From Nocardia exalbida NBRC 100660 (GTDB taxonomy: Bacteria > Actinomycetota > Actinomycetes > Mycobacteriales > Mycobacteriaceae), in the NCBI RefSeq assembly GCF_000308575.1, contig NZ_BAFZ01000038.1, positions 1 through 39,559 of the forward strand: 39,559 bases of DNA. The letters are read 5' to 3'. The translations under genes and the position numbers were made by a program. Shown one piece after another: positions 9,837 through 17,504 of the stretch (position 1 is its first letter; every line of letters starts with the position of its first letter). The notes under the pieces were generated by a model that was given only the letters and a program-made list of their open reading frames with translations, made no database searches and was not told the DNA's origin.

Positions 9837-10737
9837 CGCGCGGGAATTCCGTTCCGGATTCGTCTGTTTCGTCGGTCGCCCCAACACCGGCAAGTCGACG
9901 CTGACCAACGCGCTGGTGGGTGCGAAGATCGCGATCACCTCGTCGCGCCCGCAAACCACCAGGCACACGATTCGCGGCATCGTGCACCGCGAGCACACGC
10001 AGTTGATCCTGGTCGACACCCCCGGCCTGCACCGCCCACGCACCCTGCTGGGTCAGCGGCTCAACGACCTTGTGCGCGACACCTATTCGGAAGTCGACGT
10101 GATCGCGCTGTGCATCCCGGCCGACGAGAAGATCGGTCCGGGCGACCGCTGGATCGTGCAGCAGATCAGGCAGATGGCGCCGAAGACCACGCTGCTCGGC
10201 GTGGTCACCAAGATCGACAAGGTGAGCCGCGACCAGGTCGCCGAACAATTGATGGCCATCTCCCAGCTACTCGGCCCGGATGCCGACGTGGTGCCGGTGT
10301 CGGCGGTCAAGGGCGAGCAGGTGGAGGTCCTCGTCGACGTCATCGCCTCGAAGATGCCGGAGGGCCCGGCGTTCTACCCCGACGGCGAACTCACCGACGA
10401 GCCGGAGGAAACACTGATGGCCGAGCTCATCCGCGAGGCCGCGCTCGAAGGCGTACGCGACGAACTGCCGCACTCACTGGCCGTGGTCATCGAGGAAGTC
10501 CTGCCCTACGAGGAGCGCGAGGACATGCTCGACGTACACGCCCTGCTCTACGTCGAGCGCCCCAGCCAGAAGGCGATCGTCATCGGCAAGGGCGGCTCCC
10601 GCCTGAAAGAAGTCGGCACCAACGCCCGCAAGCAGATCGAACACATCCTCGGCACCCGGATCTATTTGAACCTGCACGTGAAGGTGGCCAAGGACTGGCA
10701 GCGGGATCCCAAACAGTTGGGCAAACTCGGGTTCTGA
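9829..10737 (+). CDS. era: GTPase Era
   Basis: The 302-residue protein starts with GTG. It has G1 GRPNTGKST (16-24), G3 DTPG (63-66), G4 TKID (127-130) and a C-terminal KH domain with GKGGSRLKEVGTNARKQIE. Era binds the 3' end of 16S rRNA and acts as a 30S assembly checkpoint. It ends the ribosome-maturation operon begun by phoH and ybeY, with which it works on 16S rRNA 3'-end processing. Confidence 0.97.
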   Translation: MADAREFRSGFVCFVGRPNTGKSTLTNALVGAKIAITSSRPQTTRHTIRGIVHREHTQLILVDTPGLHRPRTLLGQRLNDLVRDTYSEVDVIALCIPADEKIGPGDRWIVQQIRQMAPKTTLLGVVTKIDKVSRDQVAEQLMAISQLLGPDADVVPVSAVKGEQVEVLVDVIASKMPEGPAFYPDGELTDEPEETLMAELIREAALEGVRDELPHSLAVVIEEVLPYEEREDMLDVHALLYVERPSQKAIVIGKGGSRLKEVGTNARKQIEHILGTRIYLNLHVKVAKDWQRDPKQLGKLGF

Positions 10738-10757
10738 GCGGTTCGGTCGCCTCCATG

Positions 10758-10774
10758 GGGTTTCCGGGAGACCC
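10758..10774 (+). terminator. Probable terminator hairpin after era
   Basis: GGGTTTC (10758-10764), loop CGG, GAGACCC (10768-10774) form a 7-bp stem with one G-U pair, 20 nt after the era stop. No T-run follows, as is common in high-GC actinobacteria. The rest of 10738-10944 shows no gene. Confidence 0.35.
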
Positions 10775-10944
10775 GCTGGGCGTGGTCCATCTGGGACGGC
10801 GTTGCCGCGACCGACACCCGGCGCTGCTCCCGACATGTCGACAGGAATGCTGAGCAGCGAACCGCGCCTACAGGTTGATCCCCTTCGCCTGATGGAACGT
10901 GACGGAGATTTCGGTGCAGTGCTCTGACATGCCCTGCGCCGGAA

Positions 10945-11577
10945 TCACCGCACGCCAAGCGGAATCTTGGTTATCTCGCGCCATTCGTATCGATGGTTGT
11001 CCCGGTTCAGTGCGATGAGCGATACCGCCGCCACTGCCTGAGCAATCTGTATATGGCCCAGCTCATCTCGAGCGAGCAGATTGCGGAGGTCGGCCAGCGA
11101 TGACACTCCGGTGGAGTAGGCGAGCGACAAGTGGGGCTGGAAGTCGTCGCCACGCTCGGGCACCTGGTCGCTGCCCCAAATGTCGGCGATGGCGTGTTGC
11201 AAATCGTCGCGGATTTCTTTGAGGCACTCCGGGTTCGCGACCGGCATACCGATAGTTTCCTTATCCACACGCGGCGGTCCGATCAGTGCGTCGAATGGCC
11301 CGCGTCGGGAAAGGTAGCTCGCGGCGGCCTCGCTGATCAGCTGTATGTCTGCTGTCGTCACCTGATCGGTGAATCCGACGCCCTGTAGCGTGATGTGCAG
11401 TCCTTCGCGTGCAACGGGATCCATGGTGGGAATCTGCGAGAGAGTCGGCGCAAAAATTTCGACCAGCTGCCCGGCCGGGGAATCATCGTCAAAGGTGATG
11501 TGCCAGGTGTAGAACGACTTGCCCGGCTTCCATCCCGGGCGCCACCACCAGTGATCCCATGTGAAGTCCTCGGCCAT
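10945..11577 (-). CDS. 2H phosphoesterase superfamily protein (LigT/2'-5' RNA ligase-like)
   Basis: The 210-residue protein has two H-x-[T/S] motifs, LHITL (His61, Thr63) and PHLSLAY (His149, Ser151), about 88 residues apart, which is the defining pair of the 2H phosphoesterase/ligase family. Members act on cyclic phosphodiester or 2'-5' linkages in RNA or nucleotides; the substrate is unknown here. The Trp-rich N-terminus (WDHWWWRPGW) is distinctive. It lies 4 nt downstream of the HTH/TPR gene stop, and its ribosome-binding site (GGAG) lies inside that gene, so the two are translationally coupled. Confidence 0.8.
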   Translation of the reverse strand: MAEDFTWDHWWWRPGWKPGKSFYTWHITFDDDSPAGQLVEIFAPTLSQIPTMDPVAREGLHITLQGVGFTDQVTTADIQLISEAAASYLSRRGPFDALIGPPRVDKETIGMPVANPECLKEIRDDLQHAIADIWGSDQVPERGDDFQPHLSLAYSTGVSSLADLRNLLARDELGHIQIAQAVAAVSLIALNRDNHRYEWREITKIPLGVR

Positions 11578-11581
11578 GGAG

Positions 11582-12874
11582 TCATTCTCCGTTCGTGTCA
11601 GCCGCGAGCGTCGGTAGAGTTCCCCAATCAGCGAGCTGTCGGAATTCCGCTGCGATCTCGGTGATCTGGGTTACTCCACCGGCGCCCCCAGTAGTTTCAT
11701 CTGCCATTCGGGCAATTTCATCTACTCGTTGGATCAGGGGTTGTACCCGGTGTTCTATTGGTGTGGTTGCAGCGACGTCGGCCAGCTCGGTCGCAGCGAT
11801 GTCTAGGTCACCGAGCGCGATGTACCCCTTGATCTGCTGGCAGCGGACCATTCGTTCAGAGCCGAGGTTCCGCCGCGCCGGGGCGGTGCTGCGAAACTTC
11901 TCGATGGCTGTGGAGGTGTACTCGATGGACCGTATCGGGTCACCGTTGACCAGTGCGATGTCAGCCCAGTACCCGCCTGCGCGTTCGAGTGAGCACGAGA
12001 ACGGTCCGGCGAACTGGTCCTGTTGTGGCTCATCGTTCAGCCGCGCCGCTATATCGAGGGCCAATTGCATCGCTGAGGCGGACTCCTTGCCCTTACCCGA
12101 GCGAGCGAGGTCGATTGCCCTGGCACTAGCCAGGAGAAGCGCTGCCGTGCCTGTATCAGCGTACTCGAGACCGTCTGCCGCGGCTTCGGCCGCAGAGCCG
12201 AACTCCCCGCGCCTCTCGGCCACTGTGCGCTGGGCGGCGCGAATCCAGGCGCGCAGTTCATTGTTGTCGGCATTGTCGGCAAGAGCCCATGCGGTGCGGA
12301 GATGCCGCTCTGCGACATCCCCCCGCCCCAGATCGGTTGTGATCCAGCCGAGGATCGTCATGGACCAACCGGCGATCCCGTACAGCTCGACGCTGTGTCG
12401 CGGTCGCTGTCGCCCCCGCAGCAGCTCGATCGTCTGGTCCCGCGTTTCGATCACACGCCGGAACAGCGGCAGAGTCGGCGACTTGAGGTACTCACGAGTC
12501 ACCCACCGAAGGTTGTCGCGCAAATCCGCGATCATCAGCGGCCCCACGTTACTTGCCTCCGCCCAAGCCAACAGAGACGCGGATTCGTCGGCGGTGGCGA
12601 CAAGCAGATCGCCTCCATTCGGCTGTGGTTCCGGCCCGCCGGAACTCCTGGCGAGAAAGCTCCAGAACCGTTCCTTCGCATCATCGTCGGCATCCTCCAG
12701 AACGCGGTACAGCAGGCGCTTGCTCGACTCGTGCAAGGTGGATGTCCGCCCGGTCTCCCAGAGATTGAGAGTCCGCTTTGTGACGCCGACAATGCGCGAG
12801 AACTCGAGTGGGCTGCGCCGCATTGCTTCACGCAGCGCGCGAATCTCTACGGATGTCCACTCGATATCCACCAT
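11582..12874 (-). CDS. XRE-type HTH regulator with TPR-like C-terminal region
   Basis: The 430-residue protein has an N-terminal Cro/CI-type HTH (about residues 8-45; FSRIVGVTKRTLNLWETG) followed by a long helical region with TPR character (LGRGDVAERHLRTAWALADN, ALLLASARAIDLARSGKG). The start at 12874 is favoured by GAGGGGAG about 7 nt upstream; an ATG at 12913 is possible but lacks one. Proteins of this build are common in Nocardia and Streptomyces as peptide- or signal-responsive regulators. Its coupling to a 2H phosphoesterase suggests that it controls, or is controlled by, that enzyme's product (inference). Confidence 0.8.
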   Translation of the reverse strand: MVDIEWTSVEIRALREAMRRSPLEFSRIVGVTKRTLNLWETGRTSTLHESSKRLLYRVLEDADDDAKERFWSFLARSSGGPEPQPNGGDLLVATADESASLLAWAEASNVGPLMIADLRDNLRWVTREYLKSPTLPLFRRVIETRDQTIELLRGRQRPRHSVELYGIAGWSMTILGWITTDLGRGDVAERHLRTAWALADNADNNELRAWIRAAQRTVAERRGEFGSAAEAAADGLEYADTGTAALLLASARAIDLARSGKGKESASAMQLALDIAARLNDEPQQDQFAGPFSCSLERAGGYWADIALVNGDPIRSIEYTSTAIEKFRSTAPARRNLGSERMVRCQQIKGYIALGDLDIAATELADVAATTPIEHRVQPLIQRVDEIARMADETTGGAGGVTQITEIAAEFRQLADWGTLPTLAADTNGE

Positions 12875-12957
12875 ACGGTCGCTCCCCTCCATACGACTGC
12901 CCCTGAGCAGCAAACTACCCGCTCTTAACCTTTGTCACGTCGGTTCAGCACTGTTAT

Positions 12958-12972
12958 GCAACGGTTCGTTGC
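12958..12972. promoter_or_regulatory. Palindrome GCAACG-N3-CGTTGC upstream of the HTH/TPR gene
   Basis: Perfect 6-bp arms lie 84 bp upstream of the start at 12874, in the divergent region shared with the gene at 13112. It is an operator candidate for the XRE regulator. Confidence 0.3.
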
Positions 12973-13028
12973 GGGCACGCTCGATCCTGCACCCGGTGCC
13001 GGGTCGATGCCGTTGCGCCCAACGGCAC

Positions 13029-13055
13029 ACCGATCGCTGTGAGCGGCCGATCGGT
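13029..13055. promoter_or_regulatory. Inverted repeat ACCGATCG-N11-CGATCGGT
   Basis: Perfect 8-bp arms (13029-13036 and 13048-13055) are separated by 11 bp, about 56 bp upstream of the ATG at 13112. Arm and spacer lengths suit a dimeric regulator, perhaps the divergent XRE protein. Confidence 0.4.
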
Positions 13056-13111
13056 GGCGCGTGCTCCTCGGCGCCGGGTGCTCATCACACCACGAGCAGG
13101 GAGATGCGGGG

Positions 13112-13591
13112 ATGGGGTTGGAGGACACTCGGGTGCTGCCGCCGGTGCAGGCCGACACGCCGTTGACGCGGTGCCGTTTCTATCGTGAGACCTGCGGGCT
13201 ACCCGCCAGGGTTCAACCCGAAATCGGAAGCATCATCGTGCCCGCGGGCAGCGTCGGCGCGATCACCATGCCGCATGACCTCGGGGCCGCGGTGAAGGGC
13301 CGTATGCACAACCTGGGTACGCGACTCGGTCCGATCGTCTCGCATCCACGCTCGAAACGATGGACTTTCCTCATCGTGCCGGACGTGCCGGACGAGAACA
13401 GGCTGTTCGCCGAGTTGTTCCGGCTCAATGTTTCGGTATCACGCTTCGGCGCGCAAATCGCCTTGCCCTCGCCAGGTGCCCGGCAGGCGGGATTCCGCGT
13501 CTGGGTCACACCGCCACGCGACGCCTTCCGCCCATCCGGCATGGCCGTCATCGAGTCGATCCGAGCTTGCCGACCGCAGCGCAGGCGGTGA
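13112..13591 (+). CDS. Conserved-looking hypothetical protein
   Basis: I do not recognise the family. The 159-residue protein from ATG 13112 (GCAGGGAG about 8-15 nt upstream) opens with RCRFYRETCGLPARVQPEIG, then VPAGSVGAITMP, PIVSHPRSKRWTFLIVPDVP and ends VWVTPPRDAFRPSGMAVIESI. It has no signal peptide or membrane segment and reads as a soluble alpha/beta protein of about 17 kDa. An upstream in-frame start at 13061 would add 17 residues without a better ribosome-binding site. It is divergent from the HTH/TPR gene and followed 4 nt later by a second small gene, probably in one operon. Confidence 0.6.
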   Translation: MGLEDTRVLPPVQADTPLTRCRFYRETCGLPARVQPEIGSIIVPAGSVGAITMPHDLGAAVKGRMHNLGTRLGPIVSHPRSKRWTFLIVPDVPDENRLFAELFRLNVSVSRFGAQIALPSPGARQAGFRVWVTPPRDAFRPSGMAVIESIRACRPQRRR

Positions 13592-13595
13592 CGCC

Positions 13596-13814
13596 GTGGA
13601 TCCCCAGCCGTCACCGCGCCCCGAAGAAGACGACGTGTACCTGTCGATCCAATTCCACGATCTGCGCCTCGGTTTCGCCGCCTGCGCTACCGCGGCGGCG
13701 CGCTTCATCCAGGACTGGCGCGCCTACCACTACCCGGACGCGGTGACCGTGGTCCCCGCCGACCCGACCGGATTGCCGCGCTGCCCCACCGAACGCCTTT
13801 ACCTGGACCCGTGA
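13596..13814 (+). CDS. Small hypothetical protein (72 residues)
   Basis: The frame is open from 13428, but coding character begins at the GTG 13596, 4 nt after the preceding stop. The product contains DDVYLSIQFHDLRLGF, an Ala-rich helix and AARFIQDWRAYHYPDAVTVV. No known domain is recognised. Tight spacing indicates translation with the gene at 13112, so the two products may act together. Confidence 0.5.
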   Translation: MDPQPSPRPEEDDVYLSIQFHDLRLGFAACATAAARFIQDWRAYHYPDAVTVVPADPTGLPRCPTERLYLDP

Positions 13815-13844
13815 CAATCGTGCTCCGGCAACTGCTGTCGCTGC

Positions 13845-14687
13845 TCATGTCGCGAGGAAGGTTCTGATGGCTTCGTCGCTGGAGAGATGGTTGGCGCCGG
13901 TCGTGACGTCGATCGTCGGGTAGTTCCTGCGCACGGCGTCGGCGATGGTGGCGAGGCGATCGGCGACTACTGCGGGGTCGCGTAGCGCCTGTGGGCTCAG
14001 GCCTTCGAAGCCGGGGAACCCGTCGGCGACCAGGGTTACCTCGGGGTTGTTGATGATGTCGTCGTAGGTCTGGAATTCGACGCTGACGATCTTGGATGTG
14101 TCTACCTTGCCCGGAGTGGTGAATACGCGGTCGCTGACGCCTTCGATGAAGTTGGCCGCCGAATGCCCTTCTTCGATCATCGGATTCACCCGGATACGGT
14201 TGGCGTCGATACCCAGGACCATGCCCGCGGGGTGGAACCGCATCGTGCCGTCGCGGACATCGGTCCAGCTCGTGATCGTTCCGTACACTCCGGCGATGTC
14301 TGTGCCGTCGGTCAGGTATACGACGTCTCCGGCGGTGCTGTGCGACGCCGTGCGGATATAGCCATCCTCGGCTGAGGTTCCTCTTCCGCGAAAAGCCCTG
14401 GGGAACACCTGATCGACCTGCCACAGGCGTGCTCCGTTGTAGAAACGATCCGGCGATGTGGACCCGGGTTCCGACAGGGGACCCGGGAATGACGGGTCAC
14501 CGGTATCGAATTCGTGGCGAAGACCTCTGTCGGCGTCGGTGAGTACTCGGGCCGCACCCTCGGCTTCACGAGCGAAGGGCCGGACGCCGTGTTCGGCGTC
14601 AACCCTCGCGAGCCTCTCGAGCTCGTTGCTCAAGTGTCGGGCGAAGCGGGCATACGCCCGTGCAATCAATTCGGATCTGGTCAGCAA
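13845..14687 (-). CDS. Hypothetical protein, faintly like pierisin/scabin-type ADP-ribosyltransferases
   Basis: The 280-residue protein starts with TTG (14687, GAGGG 8 nt upstream; an in-frame stop lies at 14712-14714). The N-terminal 60 residues are helical and charged. The middle reads LWQVDQVFPRAFRGRGTS, then VVYLTDGTDIAGVYG, then VFTTPGKVDTSKIVSV. The order and spacing recall ARTs of the pierisin group (R-x-D...GF...G; STS; ExE before PGG-I). However, the Arg reads Gln, STS reads LTD and the ExE Glu is not present, so an active transferase is doubtful and the match may be chance. No signal peptide is seen. A tiny ORF lies 36 nt upstream. Confidence 0.5.
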   Translation of the reverse strand: MLTRSELIARAYARFARHLSNELERLARVDAEHGVRPFAREAEGAARVLTDADRGLRHEFDTGDPSFPGPLSEPGSTSPDRFYNGARLWQVDQVFPRAFRGRGTSAEDGYIRTASHSTAGDVVYLTDGTDIAGVYGTITSWTDVRDGTMRFHPAGMVLGIDANRIRVNPMIEEGHSAANFIEGVSDRVFTTPGKVDTSKIVSVEFQTYDDIINNPEVTLVADGFPGFEGLSPQALRDPAVVADRLATIADAVRRNYPTIDVTTGANHLSSDEAIRTFLAT

Positions 14688-14723
14688 GACAACGCCCTCG
14701 GCCCGATCGCATCATCTAAGGCG

Positions 14724-14822
14724 TTACCGGCCTGCGGATACGTCTCCGCGGTGCTGAGGCGGCAGTAGTTCCTCGTCGAGCACCACCGGGACATGAGCGT
14801 CTACCGAATGACGGTCGGCCAT
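14724..14822 (-). CDS. 32-residue small ORF with a strong ribosome-binding site
   Basis: ATG at 14822 is preceded by GAGGAGGG ending 6 nt upstream. The product begins MADRHSVDAHVPVVLDEELL and ends QHRGDVSAGR. It is acidic to neutral and soluble. It could be a leader peptide for, or a partner of, the protein at 13845-14687. Only the ribosome-binding site and placement support it. Confidence 0.35.
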   Translation of the reverse strand: MADRHSVDAHVPVVLDEELLPPQHRGDVSAGR

Positions 14823-15022
14823 CGGGGCCCTCCTCGCTTTCCGGGTTCGGCCGAGAGTCGCGGCATCGGCGCTCGGAACCCGCGAGGGCACTGCGGCGGC
14901 CGTACCGACACATGCGTGGACTCGGCGCATCCCATAAGGTACATCGCGCAGGGGGATGCCGAGCCTGATTCGGCGCGTCGCTCAATCGGAACCGGCACGG
15001 CCCGAGCCGGATTCGAGTCGGA

Positions 15023-16450
15023 TCACCACCACGGGTCGGGGCGGTGGCGGTGCCATCGGAGTTCCGATTCGAGCTGGGCGGCCAACGAGATCAGCAGAGG
15101 TTCGGAATTCGCCGTGCCCATCAGTTGGGCGCCGACGGGGAGACCGGCGGCGGTGAAGCCGGCGGGGACGTTGATGCTCGGCCAGCCGAGGACATTCCAC
15201 GGCCAGGTGTAGGGGCAGGCCGCGGTGATGAGGTTGTTGGTGGCGTTGACGCCGATGCCGTCGATCTCCTCGGCGCGCGGCGGGGGAGTCGCGGTGGTGG
15301 GTGCGAGGACGACGTCGTAGGCGCGGAAGAAGTGGCCGATTCGCCGGTGCAGCAGGGGTTCCAGTCGCCGTGCCGCGTAGAGGGCGGGGCCGTCGAGTAC
15401 GCGCCCGATCTTGGCGTTGGCGGCGGTGCGCGGGTCTACCTCGAGGCCGGGCATGCGGTGGAATACCCGCCGGATTCCGGCGAGCGAACGCGGCAGGAAC
15501 GAGGCGCCGATCAGGATGCCGTAGTGCAGGTCGGCCACGGTCACGGTATGCCCGAGTTCGCGCAGGGTATCGGCGGTGCGTCGCACGGCTCGCTCGACCT
15601 CTGGATCCAGGGCGGTTCTGGTCGCGGTGAACGGGATACGCAGCGAGAGGGCGATGCGCAACCGGCCCGGATCGCGGCCCACCGCGTCCGAGGCGCTGAT
15701 CGGCTCAGGCGTGTGCACATCTCCCGGGTGTGGACCGGCCGCGGCGTCCAGCAGGAGCGCCGCGTCCGCGACGGTGCGCGCCAGCGGTCCGTTCACGGTG
15801 AGGCCGTAGAACGCTTCGGCCTCCGGCCAAGTCGAGATGCGTCCGCGCTGTGGCTTGATGCCGACCAGATTCGTCCAGGCGGCCGGGATGCGGATCGAGC
15901 CCGCGCCGTCGGACCCGAGGGCGGCCGGGACCAATCCGGCCGCGACGGCTGCCGAAGCGCCGCCGGAGGACCCGCCCGGCGTCCTGGTGCGGTCCCAGGG
16001 GTTACGGGTGTGCCCGAACCACGCGGCGCTGGTGAACGGCCACTGGCCCAGTTCGCAGGTATTGGTCTTTCCGACGATCACCGCGCCCGCGGCACGCAGG
16101 CGGCGGACCGATTCCGCGTCCTCGGTCTTCGGCGCGAAATCGCCGCCGCAGCCGAACGCGGTCGGCTCACCCGCGACATCCGTGTCGTCCTTCACCGCGA
16201 CGGGCACCCCCAGCAGTGGCAGCCGTTCGCCAGCGGCCCAGCGCCGGTCGGCGTCGGCGGCCTCGGCCAGCGCCCGCTCGCGGCGCACGATCCGGAAGGC
16301 GTTGAGCGTGCCTTGGGCCGCGTCGATCCGATCCAGCGCCGCGCCGACCGCCTCGGTCGACGTGATCGCGCCGCAGGCGATCGCGGCCGCCAGTTCGGCC
16401 AGCCCCAGCTCCGGCCGCCGCGTGCCGGGTGCGGGATCGGACACCGTCAT
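15023..16450 (-). CDS. amiA2: Amidase (amidase signature family), AmiA2-like
   Basis: The 475-residue protein shows the amidase-signature catalytic triad: Lys87 in PVAVKDDTD, the cis-Ser in PGGSSGGASAAVAAG (161/162) and the nucleophile Ser185 in GSDGAGSIRIP. These hydrolases cleave carboxamides to the acid and ammonia; substrate range cannot be read from sequence. The frame continues upstream to 17089, but that part overlaps the secreted-protein gene. The ATG at 16450 has a GGAG-type site. Facing era, with recO further on, it corresponds in place to amiA2 of M. tuberculosis (recalled synteny), so it belongs to the backbone between two inserted blocks. Confidence 0.9.
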   Translation of the reverse strand: MTVSDPAPGTRRPELGLAELAAAIACGAITSTEAVGAALDRIDAAQGTLNAFRIVRRERALAEAADADRRWAAGERLPLLGVPVAVKDDTDVAGEPTAFGCGGDFAPKTEDAESVRRLRAAGAVIVGKTNTCELGQWPFTSAAWFGHTRNPWDRTRTPGGSSGGASAAVAAGLVPAALGSDGAGSIRIPAAWTNLVGIKPQRGRISTWPEAEAFYGLTVNGPLARTVADAALLLDAAAGPHPGDVHTPEPISASDAVGRDPGRLRIALSLRIPFTATRTALDPEVERAVRRTADTLRELGHTVTVADLHYGILIGASFLPRSLAGIRRVFHRMPGLEVDPRTAANAKIGRVLDGPALYAARRLEPLLHRRIGHFFRAYDVVLAPTTATPPPRAEEIDGIGVNATNNLITAACPYTWPWNVLGWPSINVPAGFTAAGLPVGAQLMGTANSEPLLISLAAQLESELRWHRHRPDPWW

Positions 16451-16530
16451 GTGAGCTCCGTCTCGTCGTGCTCCACCAGACGGTAGCGTGAAGTTGGTCA
16501 ATCGTCCATATCGGTGCGCGGCGATGGGGA

Positions 16531-16992
16531 TCAGCGAATGTGCTTGCACTCGCCGTAGGGCACGCCCTGGGTGAGGTCGGGCCTGCCGAACATCCGGCCG
16601 ACCAGCGCGTTGAACGCGGCCACCGAGAACCTCTCCATGTCGTTGCAGAGGAAATCGTTCTTGGTGCCCGAAACATCCTTGGATTTCAGCGATTTCGCCC
16701 ACTTCTGCGGTGTCCCCCCGCACCCGACGTGCACCTGGTAGTCGCCACCTTTGTCGAGAGTGAAGGAATAGTCGACCTTCGAGTGGCCGCCGAGCCGGAC
16801 CGGGAGCTTGGTCTGCGCCCAACCCGATTTCGACGTCTTGGCCTGGACCCAGACCCCGACCGGCGAGGCACTGTTGATGCACCCGATGGTGCCGCTCACG
16901 GTGGTCGGCGCCGCCGATGCGCTCGGCAGGCCCAGGCCCAGGAATGCCGCCGAAGCGGAGAGCACAACGGCCGTGCGGAGGGACTTGCGCAT
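16531..16992 (-). CDS. Small secreted protein linked to an Hsp70 operon
   Basis: The 153-residue protein has a signal peptide (MRKSLRTAVV, hydrophobic core, ASA-A cleavage after about residue 27). The mature part is a beta-rich domain of about 125 residues with cysteines in TIGCINSA, HVGCGGTP, DFLCND and YGECKHI, enough for two disulfides. No family is recognised. Its ATG overlaps the grpE stop by one base (TAATG), so it is made with the chaperones. It could be the client that the Hsp70 set handles or an extracytoplasmic effector (inference). Confidence 0.75.
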   Translation of the reverse strand: MRKSLRTAVVLSASAAFLGLGLPSASAAPTTVSGTIGCINSASPVGVWVQAKTSKSGWAQTKLPVRLGGHSKVDYSFTLDKGGDYQVHVGCGGTPQKWAKSLKSKDVSGTKNDFLCNDMERFSVAAFNALVGRMFGRPDLTQGVPYGECKHIR

Positions 16993-17504
16993 TATTCGAA
17001 CCTTTCGATACGGGATTGCGCCTCGACGGACTCGGATCGCGCCGAGCGAGCCGCGACGACGACTTGTTCCGGTCGCAAGAGACGCGCACCCATCACGTAT
17101 CCGGGGCGCACGACCCGCAGCACCGAGCCCGGCGATCGGCCGGAAGACTCGGCGGCGACCGCTTCATGGATGTCGGGATCGAAGTCGGCCCTGGCGGGCA
17201 CGCGCCGGACGCCACGGCGTTCGAGAACCTCGTGCAGTTCGTCGACGATGCTGCCGAGCACCTCGTCGTGCTCGTCGTTCAGCGACGCCACGCGGTCGAC
17301 GAGCATGAGCAGTTCACGGAACAGCGGGGCGAGCAGCTGTTCGGCGAACCCTCCTCGGGCGAGGGAGAGCTGCTCGTGCAGATCGTCCAAGGCTCGATTC
17401 TTCGCCTTGTCCTCGAGCAACCGGCGGTGGAACAGGTCGCGCAGTTGGGCGACCTCTCCGGCCAGCGTGGTCAGCGGATCATCGGTACCGGGCGGGGCCG
17501 TCAT
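16992..17504 (-). CDS. GrpE-family nucleotide exchange factor (accessory)
   Basis: The 170-residue protein has a long N-terminal helix (TTLAGEVAQLRDLFHRRLLED and on) and a C-terminal beta domain containing DFDPDIHEAVA and SGRSPGSVLRVVRPGYVMGARLLRPEQVVVA, the GrpE pattern that releases ADP from Hsp70. The ATG at 17504 overlaps the upstream TGA by 4 bp. This is not the housekeeping grpE, which in actinobacteria sits with dnaK-dnaJ-hspR; it is dedicated to the neighbouring short Hsp70. Confidence 0.85.
   Translation of the reverse strand: MTAPPGTDDPLTTLAGEVAQLRDLFHRRLLEDKAKNRALDDLHEQLSLARGGFAEQLLAPLFRELLMLVDRVASLNDEHDEVLGSIVDELHEVLERRGVRRVPARADFDPDIHEAVAAESSGRSPGSVLRVVRPGYVMGARLLRPEQVVVAARSARSESVEAQSRIERFE

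Noticed and set aside
15023..17089. A 688-residue version of the amidase.
   Set aside because: The extension runs through the secreted-protein and grpE genes in another frame; the start at 16450 fits the family length.
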